From the NCBI GenBank assembly GCA_036655895.1, contig JAVVPF010000012.1, positions 1-64,000 of the forward strand: a stretch of 64,000 nt of DNA, in the 5' to 3' direction. The notes under the pieces were generated by a model. That model saw nothing but the letters and a program-made list of their open reading frames with translations. It had not been told where the DNA came from and did no database searches. This document shows positions 25,413-34,148 of the stretch, piece after piece; the stretch's first letter is position 1; every line of letters starts with the position of its first letter. Position numbers and translations under genes: made by a program. This DNA comes from Cloacibacillus sp. Its GTDB lineage: Bacteria > Synergistota > Synergistia > Synergistales > Synergistaceae.

Positions 25413-26507
25413 TTATGCCGTCATCAGGTCGGCTAAGATATCTATGCCGCTGTCGGCTTTTCTTGCTGCGGAATAACTGAATTCGACGTGGTCTTCCTGT
25501 CCGCCCTTGGTGGGGATGGAATCTGCGCTGACCTGCATCGTCATGCCGCGCAGCCTGTTTAATAGCGCTGCCGCGCGAGGCGTTTCGCCGTTTGCTTCGA
25601 CTAGGTCGTAGGCCATCTCCGCTATTACTACGCTTAAGAGGTCCATCGCGTATCCCACCTGCGTGTTGCTGCAGTTGCAGCCCATGACGGCCTCATAGCT
25701 TCCGTCTTCGAGCTCGAAGAGGTTCGGGTTGTCGCAGGTGATGTTGTTTTCAAAGTCCAGTATCCTGCCGACGAAGGCCGCGGTCTCTTCGCAGGCCGCT
25801 ATCTTTTCGCTGCTGGCTTTGCCGCCTACCGCGGCGCGGTATTTTTCAAAGAGGCAGGAGAATTTGATGAAGGAGACGACGGCGATACTCTGGCTCATTG
25901 TGGAGCCGTTCATCTGCGCGAGGACCTCTTTGCATTCGAGGACGAAGGTCTCAGCCATTCCCGCCGCGCGATATGCTTCGGAGGCAGGCACGACTTTGCC
26001 GTTTACGATCGCTCTTGCGCCTGGAAGCCCAGCCACGGTCATTATGTTCTGCGCGATGGGCGCGAGGTCGCTCAGTCCGGTGGAGCCGTCGCCGTGCACC
26101 GCGGGCGATATCCCGCGGTTGAACATCTCAAGCAGTCTTTCTATCAGTTCCACACGCACGGCGGAGTAGGCGCGGCAGAGGATGTTTGCGCGAAGAAGTA
26201 GCTCCGTCCTTGTAACGACGGCGGGCAGATAATCTCCAAAGCCGGCTCCGTGGACGTAGGGCAGAGTCCTGTTCCATTCGATATGTTTGTCGGGCGGCAC
26301 AGGCACGTCTTTCAGCGCGCCAAGGCCGGTGTTGATGCCGTATACGGCGGGCGCGCCTACTTCAAGCCATTTGTCTATCTGTTTGCGCGTCTTGAGGCAG
26401 CGAGCGCGCGCCTCGTCCGAAATTGTCACGTTTGGGCGGTCGTCGCTCAATATTTTCGCAACGTCGTCTACAGTGAGTGTATAACCGTCTAAAATATATG
26501 TTCCCAC
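25413..26507 (-). CDS. HAL/PAL-family aromatic amino acid lyase-like subunit A (incomplete, atypical MIO site)
   Basis: This 364-aa protein matches histidine ammonia-lyase in several blocks: YGINTGLG (Tyr56), LPYVHGAG (His86), AQMNGST (Asn200), DNPNLF (259-264) and SIPTKGGQEDHV (Glu338). Compared with HutH (about 500 aa) it lacks the block containing the YSLRCQPQ motif, the LPPFLVE...NSGFM block, and most of the C-terminus. The MIO-forming Ala-Ser-Gly is not there: the site reads GDGSTGLSDLAP (139-150). The missing blocks are present in the gene 13 bases upstream, so the two products probably assemble together. GTG 26507 follows GGGAGG. Substrate and reaction are not assignable. Confidence 0.8.
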   Translation of the reverse strand: MGTYILDGYTLTVDDVAKILSDDRPNVTISDEARARCLKTRKQIDKWLEVGAPAVYGINTGLGALKDVPVPPDKHIEWNRTLPYVHGAGFGDYLPAVVTRTELLLRANILCRAYSAVRVELIERLLEMFNRGISPAVHGDGSTGLSDLAPIAQNIMTVAGLPGARAIVNGKVVPASEAYRAAGMAETFVLECKEVLAQMNGSTMSQSIAVVSFIKFSCLFEKYRAAVGGKASSEKIAACEETAAFVGRILDFENNITCDNPNLFELEDGSYEAVMGCNCSNTQVGYAMDLLSVVIAEMAYDLVEANGETPRAAALLNRLRGMTMQVSADSIPTKGGQEDHVEFSYSAARKADSGIDILADLMTA

Positions 26508-26520
26508 AACGATTCCTCCC

Positions 26521-27756
26521 TTACTTCAATGTTCCGACGGCGGATTCGGCCGCCTTCAGTATTTCGCCGCCGGCCGTCAGGTGTTCCGCCGCTATCATGT
26601 CGGGCGCCGTAAAGCGGTTTTCTACCATCATCGGAATCTCCTCGCGCAGGCGTCTGTAGGCCGCTTTTGTGCCGGCTCCGAACGCAAATTCGGGGATCTT
26701 GGCGTGCACGATGTCAAGCGCCTGTGCGGACATCAAGATCTCTACCGCCATGACGCGGTTCAGCTTGAGGATAAGTTCAAAGAGCCTGCTTACGGCGAAA
26801 TAGGCGTGGCAGGAGTTCGTGCGCTTTATCGCCGCCGTCGGCAGCGTCAGCAGTTTCAGCTCCGCAGTCTCCGCCGCCTGAGTCGATTGGACGATGGGGA
26901 AGCCGTAGTTGATGCCAAGTTCGTCCGCTACGAGGTTCATCGGCAGCCCGTAGGAGAGCCTTGTGTCGTTGAGGCGGAAGCCGCGGCGTTCGCTGATGTG
27001 CGCAAGGTCGGCAAGGGCCGTCGCAAGAGCGTTCATCGCGTATTCTGTCCTGTATAGCTCCGCTGCGCCGCTGTTCCAGTCTTTTACGACCTGCTCTTCG
27101 CACCAGTGGAAGATGTCGCGCGCTCCGCCGTGCGTCTGCGGCGTCGCGCGCACGCAGATGGCGTCCTGCACACGGGGTTTTTTGTCGTACCCGTAGGCGT
27201 ATCTGCCTTCGTCCGTCGTAAGCTGCGAGCCTTCGGTGATGCGGCGCACGTTTTCGGCGGTTTCGATTTGTCCGGGGAAGGGGCGTCCCAGTTCGTGGAG
27301 CCTTTTGTCAAAAGCGCCTAATTCACCGCGTATGGCTTCAAGGTTCATGGATACGGCGACGTCGGCCGTCTTCACGGCAATATCGGCGCGGGCGCAGATA
27401 TATGCGGCCATGCCCAGCGTCACGCAGTTGCAGCTTTTAACAAAGGCGCGTTCGCCGCAGGAGAGGGCGGCTTCTTTTGCAAGAGCCTCCGTCAGTATCG
27501 CGGCAAGAGTCTCTTCGTCGGCGCGGTCGAAGGGCAGCTCCGGCAATGAGCCTGACGCAAGACATTTCTCCGCCGCTTTCTTAAGATCGGAATAATTTTT
27601 CTCGGCCGCGCCTTTTATCAAAAGTTCCAAGATAACGGCAACACAGCCAATCGGAAGATTTTCAGCCATTGTGCAGCATCCTGCGCTTACGACGGCTTCT
27701 TTTGCGCCGCAGCGCTGCGCTGATTCAAGATCGTGGGCCCACAGCAAATTTTCCAA
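26521..27756 (-). CDS. HAL/PAL-family aromatic amino acid lyase-like subunit B (complementary blocks)
   Basis: This 411-aa protein contains the HAL blocks missing from subunit A: an AFDKRLHELGRPFPGQI segment near 148, RVQDAICVRATPQTHG (195-210, matching HutH VQDPYSLRCQPQ, with Arg203 kept and the tyrosine replaced by Ile), and LPMNLVADELGINYGF (271-286), plus the helical C-terminus. It lacks the Tyr53/His83 region and the DNPLVF/NFH and QED blocks. An ASG-S-L-P tripeptide at 67-69 might be a displaced MIO triad or chance. TTG 27756 follows GGAGGTG. It is the first gene of the operon and divergent from the SARP regulator. Confidence 0.78.
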   Translation of the reverse strand: MENLLWAHDLESAQRCGAKEAVVSAGCCTMAENLPIGCVAVILELLIKGAAEKNYSDLKKAAEKCLASGSLPELPFDRADEETLAAILTEALAKEAALSCGERAFVKSCNCVTLGMAAYICARADIAVKTADVAVSMNLEAIRGELGAFDKRLHELGRPFPGQIETAENVRRITEGSQLTTDEGRYAYGYDKKPRVQDAICVRATPQTHGGARDIFHWCEEQVVKDWNSGAAELYRTEYAMNALATALADLAHISERRGFRLNDTRLSYGLPMNLVADELGINYGFPIVQSTQAAETAELKLLTLPTAAIKRTNSCHAYFAVSRLFELILKLNRVMAVEILMSAQALDIVHAKIPEFAFGAGTKAAYRRLREEIPMMVENRFTAPDMIAAEHLTAGGEILKAAESAVGTLK

Positions 27757-28059
27757 TTTTTACACCTCCACAATAATATTTGACCTGGTTGTTTTACGAG
27801 CTGGTCCCGCCTTCGCTTTATTAAAAAATAACGCGTCTGCCGCAGACTGGCTCCTATCTTATGAAAAGGCCGTCGAACTTTCGTGGAATTTTCGTCAAAA
27901 AAATATCTAAAAAAGCCGCGGCGCGCGCAATGAAATTTGACGCTGGCTCTACGCTGCGCGGCAACGCCGCATTTACAACCGCTGAGTTCGGATATAGAAT
28001 GAAAAATGTAAACGTCCTTTATCCGCCAATAAAATATTTATCCGCCGAGGGGAGCCCAG
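27757..28059. other. 303-base divergent promoter region between lyase operon and SARP gene
   Basis: It holds ribosome sites for both flanking genes and AT-rich stretches suited to promoters. No convincing RNA gene or repeat is seen. A frame at 27861-28445 overlaps the regulator and is judged a shadow. Confidence 0.55.
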
Positions 28060-31000
28060 ATGGAGACAGGAAAAATCGCAATCAAAATGATGGGCTCACC
28101 TCAGATAGCCGTAGACGGCGCGGCCGTCCGCTTTCCCTTCCGTCACGCCGACGCTCTTATCTATTACCTCGCCGTCAACAAAGAGGCCTCGAAAGCAAAG
28201 CTCTGCGATCTTCTCTGGGGAGACAGATGCACCGACGAGAAGGCAAAGTCAAACCTGCGCAACACCGTTTATGTGATCAGAAAACAGCTTGGCGCGGATT
28301 TTATTACGGAGCCGGCCCGACAGGTGATGGCGCTCAACAAAGCGCGCGTCGTAAAAATGGACGTAACGGGCGCGCCGGACGACGGAGCCTCTTTGGAGCG
28401 CTGGGAAGAATTTTTGCGGGATTTCTATCTGAAGGACAACGATGATTTCAACAACTGGGCGGCGGAAACTGGGCGTTATATCAAAAATAATTACTGTAAA
28501 GAAAAAAAAGAAAAGATAACGGCAGCCTTTGAGGCAAAAGATTTCAGCCTCTGCCGCAGTCTCTGCGGCCTGCTTGCGGACGCGGATAGATATGACGAAT
28601 TTGGCTGGCGCTACCTGCTGCTGTCGTTGGGAGAGCAGAGGGAGTACGCGCTTGCCGCGAAGAGCTACGAAGAGCTGAAAAATCTTCTGTGGAAGGAGTT
28701 CCTTCAGGAACCGGAAGAAGAGACGCAGCAAACGGCGCTTGAAATAAAAAACAGACGCTGCGCCGCCGCAGAAAGCGCGCAGGGCGTCTCTTTCGCGGGC
28801 GCAAGAAACAGATTTTTTTACGGACGCGAGGCGGAACTAAATCAAATATCGCGCGCGCTTCGTCTGTTCGTCGAAGAGGCGCAAACGACAAGCTTTCTCG
28901 TCAGAGGTGAGATGGGTATCGGAAAGAGCGCGCTCATGGAGCGGGCCGTGGAGTCCGTACCGCTTGCCGGCCGTGCCGCGCTCATTTCGGTGCGCTGCTA
29001 TCAGGCGGAGGAGACCTTTCTTCTCAAACTCTGGTATGACCTCTTTGAACAGCTGCTGAAAACCATCTCGCACGACACCTCCGCCGCGGCGCAGGTGCTG
29101 CGCCGCGCTGTGCTTGCGCTCTTTCCAAGCCCGGATTCGGTCGTGCCGCCCGCAGACGAACTTTTTACGGCCGGTCAGGAATATTTTATGGTAAAGGCGC
29201 TCGTTCGGTACTGCGCCAACAACCGCCTCATACTAAAAATAGACGACATACAGTGGGCCGACCCGGCCAGCCTCGCCCTTATACGCAACATCGTCACGAT
29301 GGACAAAAACCGCACCATTTTATTTGTCATGGGCTGCAGGAACGACCAGACCGCGGAGACGGAGCGGCTGACGAGCGGCCTGAAACTCTCCGGCTTTCTG
29401 GAAGAATATGAGCTGCCGCGCTTTACTCCGGCGCAGACCGCCGATTTCGCTCAAAATTTCCTGCCGGACTGTAAGTTTGACGCGGCCTTTAACCGAGCGT
29501 TCTTTCGAGAGACGGAGGGCAATCCGCTTTTTATCACCGAAATGCTGAACAACATCTCTTTCAGCGGCTCGCTTGCGGGATTTACACCTAAACTGGGCGA
29601 CGTCATCCGCCAGCGTATCTTGAGCATCGACAAAGAGGCGCTGCAAATACTTGAACTGATCTCCATGATGCCGGACGGCGCCACCTTTGAAACTCTGTCG
29701 AACATCTCTCGCACAGATGAGCGGAGGCTGGTCGAGATACTTGAACGGCTTATCGCCAGAAAGTTTATTTTCGAGGAGACGGGCTCCGGGGGCGTAGTCT
29801 TTCGTTTCACGCATCAGAAAATAATGGAATACGTCTACGAGCATATTTCCTTTATCAAAAGAAGGCTGCTCCATGAAAATATAGCCCTCTACTTTGAGAG
29901 CATCCTTTCGTCGCAGGCGCACGGAGCTTTCGTCTTTCCAAAGCTCATCTACCATTTTGAAAAGAGCCGCCTCCTTAAAAAATATCTCGAATATGTCATA
30001 AAAAATATAATTGGCTATTTGAATATGGCGCAGGAATATTTCCCGACAGGAGGCAGCGCGGCCCAGCCCTTTATCTTAAGCGGCGCGGGCGGCGTCTCTG
30101 TGCTGAAGCTGAATAATATCGAACGGTATTTCCGTTCCGTCGAGCAAAAAATAACGGAAAACCTCGAATCGTTCAGCGATGAAGAGGGGCGTATGCTGCT
30201 TTCGGAGTTTTATAATCTGCAAGGGCGCCACTACACGCATAATTTGAATTACAGCCGCGCTGCGGCCTGCATCGCAAAGATAAAAGAACTCAACGAAGAA
30301 TGCAGGACGGAGGCCCAGCGGAGCTGCATCCTAAAGGCGAACTATCATTTAAGCTCAATTTGTATGGACAGGATAGATATAGAGCCGCTGCTGCGCGCGG
30401 CGGAAGAATCGCTGCGGCTCGTCGAAGAAGAAAACGGCCCGCTGAAAGCTACGTGGCTGCGCATAAGCGGAATGTCGAAGGTGCTTGCGGGACGCTGCGA
30501 GGAGGCGCATTCTCAGCTGCGTGAGGCCGAGGCGCTCTTTGTCTCCTTTGGCGACGCGCGGAGGTACCGCTATTCCATCTGCGCCTGTTACTCGTGGATG
30601 GGCGAAGCATGCCGAAAACGATTTGACTTTGACGGCGCAGACGCGTGGCACGAGCGCGCCGTTACGCTATGCGAAGGCGCGGAGCTGCTTGGGGGCGCCG
30701 CTCTCTTTTACACGCTCTACGCGCAGTCGCTCGCCGACAGATGTCTAGTTGGCGGCGGCAGCCGTTTGGAGCCGCTTGGCTGCGTGCTGCAAAAGGCGCG
30801 CTCCGTCTTTGATAAATTTCACCTGCGCTGGTACAGGGGCACGGCCTTCGCCTATTCCGCGCTTGCGGCCTACGAGGCTGGGGCCTGCTGTGACGCCGCG
30901 AAATATTTGACCGCGGCGCGCGGCGCGGCGGAGGTGCTTGACAGCGACTACGAACGCTGCGTAGTAAACCGAATATCCGCGCAGATAAAAAAACGGATGG

Positions 31001-31134
31001 CGGAGGGCGGCGAAACGCGGGCGGAGCTTTCCGCCGCGGTGAGCGGTGGATTTATCTTCTACAAAGAAAGCGCTATGCGGATAACGGAGCGCCTTTTTCT
31101 TCCGATAGAGGCTGAACATCTGCGCCGCCTGTAA
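28060..31134 (+). CDS. SARP/BTAD-type transcriptional activator with AAA ATPase and TPR region
   Basis: This 1024-aa regulator starts with an OmpR-like winged helix (about 1-95, MGSPQIAVDGAAVRF through NTVYVIRKQLG), followed by a bacterial transcriptional activation domain (about 100-225), then a STAND/AAA-like ATPase with Walker A RGEMGIGKSAL (near 285) and Walker B LILKIDDIQWADP (near 390), and a long helical repeat region to the end. Such proteins integrate a signal by ATP-dependent oligomerisation. It is divergently transcribed from the lyase pair, making that operon the most likely target (inference). SARP-type regulators are commoner in Actinobacteria than in this phylum. Confidence 0.87.
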   Translation: METGKIAIKMMGSPQIAVDGAAVRFPFRHADALIYYLAVNKEASKAKLCDLLWGDRCTDEKAKSNLRNTVYVIRKQLGADFITEPARQVMALNKARVVKMDVTGAPDDGASLERWEEFLRDFYLKDNDDFNNWAAETGRYIKNNYCKEKKEKITAAFEAKDFSLCRSLCGLLADADRYDEFGWRYLLLSLGEQREYALAAKSYEELKNLLWKEFLQEPEEETQQTALEIKNRRCAAAESAQGVSFAGARNRFFYGREAELNQISRALRLFVEEAQTTSFLVRGEMGIGKSALMERAVESVPLAGRAALISVRCYQAEETFLLKLWYDLFEQLLKTISHDTSAAAQVLRRAVLALFPSPDSVVPPADELFTAGQEYFMVKALVRYCANNRLILKIDDIQWADPASLALIRNIVTMDKNRTILFVMGCRNDQTAETERLTSGLKLSGFLEEYELPRFTPAQTADFAQNFLPDCKFDAAFNRAFFRETEGNPLFITEMLNNISFSGSLAGFTPKLGDVIRQRILSIDKEALQILELISMMPDGATFETLSNISRTDERRLVEILERLIARKFIFEETGSGGVVFRFTHQKIMEYVYEHISFIKRRLLHENIALYFESILSSQAHGAFVFPKLIYHFEKSRLLKKYLEYVIKNIIGYLNMAQEYFPTGGSAAQPFILSGAGGVSVLKLNNIERYFRSVEQKITENLESFSDEEGRMLLSEFYNLQGRHYTHNLNYSRAAACIAKIKELNEECRTEAQRSCILKANYHLSSICMDRIDIEPLLRAAEESLRLVEEENGPLKATWLRISGMSKVLAGRCEEAHSQLREAEALFVSFGDARRYRYSICACYSWMGEACRKRFDFDGADAWHERAVTLCEGAELLGGAALFYTLYAQSLADRCLVGGGSRLEPLGCVLQKARSVFDKFHLRWYRGTAFAYSALAAYEAGACCDAAKYLTAARGAAEVLDSDYERCVVNRISAQIKKRMAEGGETRAELSAAVSGGFIFYKESAMRITERLFLPIEAEHLRRL

Positions 31135-31332
31135 TGCGTGCTCCAAACCGCGTCTTTTGCACAAGATTTCGCCGTGTTGTAAAACTTTCGCAATGACTTT
31201 ATAATACCTTTATAATCAACGTTTCGTTTGAACAGGGTACAGGCAGACGGAAGGCGTTGCCTTCTCGTTTTGTCTGCGCCGTTTTTAAATTCTCTGCCGA
31301 CGCGTCGGGCTGACACGAAGGAAGTCTTTGAA

Positions 31333-33657
31333 TTGACAAATGGCAGTAAACGAGTGCTTCAAGCTGCGGTCATACCGCTCCTCATAATCATGGGAGCGGT
31401 TCTTGCCATATCCATCAACTACCACATCGCGAAAGACCGCGAAGTCAAGCGCGCCCAGAGGATACTTACGGACTCCGCGCGCGAACAGGTGCATAGATTC
31501 AACGCGAAAATGGAAGGGAAATTTTCCGTCGTCAAAATGACGGCGGAATATCTGAGCGACCATAAGGGCGACATCACGGCGGAGCGCGACATACTCAAAG
31601 ACGCGGAGTACGTCGGAGGCTTTCGCTACGCCGCCGTTAGCTGGAAAACCGACCCTGTCGCGCGGCTCGGCTCCGGGGGGCGCATGGAACTGGCGCAGAG
31701 CGATTTTTATAAAAAAGCGCTTGAGGGCGTCACCAGCCTCGGATATATCGGCAGCAGCCATCAAGACAGAGGCGCGCTTTTTATATACGCGGCTCCGATA
31801 TGGCGTTTGGGCGTGGTCGAGGGCGCGGTAATGGGAGCCTACGACGCCGACCGCCTTATTCCAGCCATAGTCTCCGAAGCCTATGACAGACGCGGCTATT
31901 CCTTCATCTGCGGCGCGGACGGCCGCGTGATCATCGGAAGCTGGGCCAAGTCATACCTTTTGGGAGGCGGGCGGCGCGCGACGGGGCGCGTCAATCTGCT
32001 TTCAGTGTTGGAAAGCCGCGCGAAGATGGCGCCCGGTACGCCGCTTGAAAGTTTAAAAAAGAAACTGCGTGACGGAAAGAGCGGCTCCGTCGCCTATACG
32101 ATAGCCGGAAAGAGCCGGTACGCCGTCTTTGAGCCGCTGTACATCAACGACTGGTTCCTCTTCAACGTCGTAGACGCTTCGATAATCACGGCGCAGGCGG
32201 CGCAGAATCTTCGCGGGGCGCTCTTTATGGGCGCATGCGTCTTCGTTATGGCTTTTTTCATCGCACTCTATATGCTGCGGCGAGAGCGCTACAATACAAA
32301 AATAATAGCGGGCGAACGAGAAAAACTCCGCGTAAGCGAAATGGAATACCGCGTCGCCGCCTCGCACAGCACGAAGGCGATAGTCCGGTTTGACATCAAG
32401 GCACGCATCGCCTACACGCTGGGTTATAACGCCGACACAGGCGCGTCGCTTGAAGAATTTCCCGGTCTGCCCGACTCCGCCATCCGCGCCGGCATTGTAG
32501 CGCCTGAATCCGTCGATGCGTTTAAGGGGCTCTACGACTTGATGGCGGCCGGAGAACCGACTGGCGGCTGCGTCGTGCGCATGAAAAACAAAGACGGAGC
32601 TTTCGCGTGGGTGCAGTACACCTACACGCTCGTAAGCGACGACGCTGGAAAGCCCTCCTGCGCCATCATAACAAGCGAGGATATTACGGAACGGCGCGAG
32701 CGGGAGATAGCCTATCAGAAATGGGAAAATACTATCTGCGCCATCCCGGATGAAAAGATGGCGCTCTTTGAGTTCAACCTGTCGCGCGGAGGCTTTGAAC
32801 GGCGCGAAGGAAAACTTGCGCTCTTCTTTGCCGAAGACGAAACCGCGAACTTCAGCGCAAGCGCCGCGCGCTTCATAAACGAGCTCGTCTGCGAAGAGGA
32901 CAGGGCCGCGTGCGCCGAAGCGCTCAACCGTGAAAAACTCATTGCCGCCTTCCACGACGGCGTAAGGTCTTTTGTTGCGGACGTCAGAGTGGCGGATAAA
33001 GAGGGCGGGTACAAGTGGCGCAACCTCGACATACAGACCGCGGCGCTTTCTGGCTCGTTAGACATCAGAGTATATCTGCTTTTCACGGACATAGACGAGG
33101 AAAAACGCGCTCATATCGAGGTCGCGCGCCGCGCCGTTGAAGATTCGCTGACGCATCTCTACAACAGAGGCGCCTTCACGGAGATGATCGTGCGCATGAC
33201 GAAAGACGAGGGTGCGCCCTTTGCCTTCGTCATCATTGATATAGACGGCTTCAAGCGGGTCAACGACACATTGGGCCACAACGCAGGGGACCGTCTGCTC
33301 GTAGAGGCGGCAAACCGTCTCTGCACCATGGTGCGCAAAGAAGATATAGTCTGCCGCTTGGGCGGCGACGAATTTATCGTCTGTTTGAAAAATATCGCAG
33401 ACGACGCAGGAATAGAAAAAAAGGCGCGCGAACTATGCGGCGGTCTGCGCATTTCGGCGCATGAGGAAGGGGTCTCTGTATCGGTTTCGGCGAGCCTTGG
33501 CGTAGCGCTCTATCCAAGAGACGGGCGCAGCTTTGAAACGCTTTACAAACGAGCGGACGCCGCGCTCTATCATGTGAAGCGCGGCGGAAAAAACCACGTC
33601 GGACTTTACCGACCGGAGATGGAGGACATTGCGCGCTCCGTGCGGACGGAGGATTAG
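31333..33657 (+). CDS. Membrane-bound diguanylate cyclase with extracytoplasmic sensor and PAS domain
   Basis: About 774 aa from TTG 31333, chosen because AAGGAAG precedes it at 8 bases; the frame opens at 31228. A first helix (about 12-30), a Cache-like sensor region (about 40-285) and a second helix (about 290-312) give a transmembrane sensor. A PAS region follows (about 330-460). The C-terminal GGDEF domain (about 605-760) has RLGGDEF and an upstream RKED inhibitory I-site at the correct spacing, so product feedback by cyclic di-GMP is expected. There is no EAL domain. It would raise c-di-GMP in response to an external ligand. Confidence 0.88.
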   Translation: MTNGSKRVLQAAVIPLLIIMGAVLAISINYHIAKDREVKRAQRILTDSAREQVHRFNAKMEGKFSVVKMTAEYLSDHKGDITAERDILKDAEYVGGFRYAAVSWKTDPVARLGSGGRMELAQSDFYKKALEGVTSLGYIGSSHQDRGALFIYAAPIWRLGVVEGAVMGAYDADRLIPAIVSEAYDRRGYSFICGADGRVIIGSWAKSYLLGGGRRATGRVNLLSVLESRAKMAPGTPLESLKKKLRDGKSGSVAYTIAGKSRYAVFEPLYINDWFLFNVVDASIITAQAAQNLRGALFMGACVFVMAFFIALYMLRRERYNTKIIAGEREKLRVSEMEYRVAASHSTKAIVRFDIKARIAYTLGYNADTGASLEEFPGLPDSAIRAGIVAPESVDAFKGLYDLMAAGEPTGGCVVRMKNKDGAFAWVQYTYTLVSDDAGKPSCAIITSEDITERREREIAYQKWENTICAIPDEKMALFEFNLSRGGFERREGKLALFFAEDETANFSASAARFINELVCEEDRAACAEALNREKLIAAFHDGVRSFVADVRVADKEGGYKWRNLDIQTAALSGSLDIRVYLLFTDIDEEKRAHIEVARRAVEDSLTHLYNRGAFTEMIVRMTKDEGAPFAFVIIDIDGFKRVNDTLGHNAGDRLLVEAANRLCTMVRKEDIVCRLGGDEFIVCLKNIADDAGIEKKARELCGGLRISAHEEGVSVSVSASLGVALYPRDGRSFETLYKRADAALYHVKRGGKNHVGLYRPEMEDIARSVRTED

Positions 33658-33890
33658 TCCAAGCGCTCCTCTTTTTCTCGTTCTATTCTATTTTCTTCTT
33701 CTATTTCGTTCAGATAGATCTTCCAGATCTTAAGGGCGAGCCACGCGCAGAAACAGCCGCCGACAAACCCCGCGACAATGGGCACGGGCTTCGGATGTCC
33801 CATAGCCCAGCTCCCAAGGCCGCCGAGGGCGTAGCCGAAGGCGATGATCGTAGCAAAAGAAAGGCATAACACAGTCAGTCGTTTTTTCAT
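33654..33890 (-). CDS. Small membrane protein, two predicted helices
   Basis: This 78-aa protein has a basic start, two hydrophobic segments (about 4-30 and 36-58) separated by a GHPKPVP turn, and a highly charged tail (EIEEENRIEREKEERLD). I recognise no family, although the layout resembles small AtpI/AtpZ-like or unknown two-helix proteins. The ribosome site is poor. Its last codons overlap the end of the convergent diguanylate cyclase gene by four bases. Confidence 0.55.
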   Translation of the reverse strand: MKKRLTVLCLSFATIIAFGYALGGLGSWAMGHPKPVPIVAGFVGGCFCAWLALKIWKIYLNEIEEENRIEREKEERLD

Positions 33891-34060
33891 TGGCTAATTG
33901 TACGGCACAATCCCCCCGCTTGTCAAAGAACGCAAAACAGTCCGCGCCGCCCGTCACAAGAGAACCGATGTGACAAGAAAACGGCGCGGAATGCGGCGTG
34001 TAAAAACTCTTCGCAACGCCGCGAACGCCGCCCTACCTCTGCAAAGTCTTTCCCGCAATG

Positions 34061-34088
34061 TTGCACATGCCGGTTTTTATGGTAATAT
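34061..34088 (+). promoter_or_regulatory. Promoter-like sequence upstream of the GntR gene
   Basis: TTGCAC (34061) and TAATAT (34083) with a 16-base spacer. Confidence 0.45.
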
Positions 34089-34100
34089 TAATTGTTCATG

Positions 34101-34118
34101 TTCCGCATTTTTGCGGAA
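34101..34118 (+). promoter_or_regulatory. Palindrome upstream of the GntR gene (putative self-operator)
   Basis: TTCCGC-ATTTTT-GCGGAA lies between the promoter-like sequence and the ATG at 34149, where a repressor would block transcription. Confidence 0.4.
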
Positions 34119-34148
34119 ATGGGCGGTAAGGAAGCATCTGGGGGGACT

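Noticed and set aside
25231-25476. 81-aa frame between the Lrp gene and the lyase operon
   Set aside because: It runs through the perfect terminator hairpin and into the 3' end of the lyase gene, with no ribosome site.
27861-28445. 194-aa frame overlapping the start of the SARP regulator
   Set aside because: Most of it is a frame shadow of the regulator's conserved winged helix; the remainder is low-complexity intergenic sequence.
31228-31332. Extended N-terminus of the diguanylate cyclase from TTG 31228
   Set aside because: No ribosome site there, whereas TTG 31333 has AAGGAAG at good distance and leads directly into the membrane helix.
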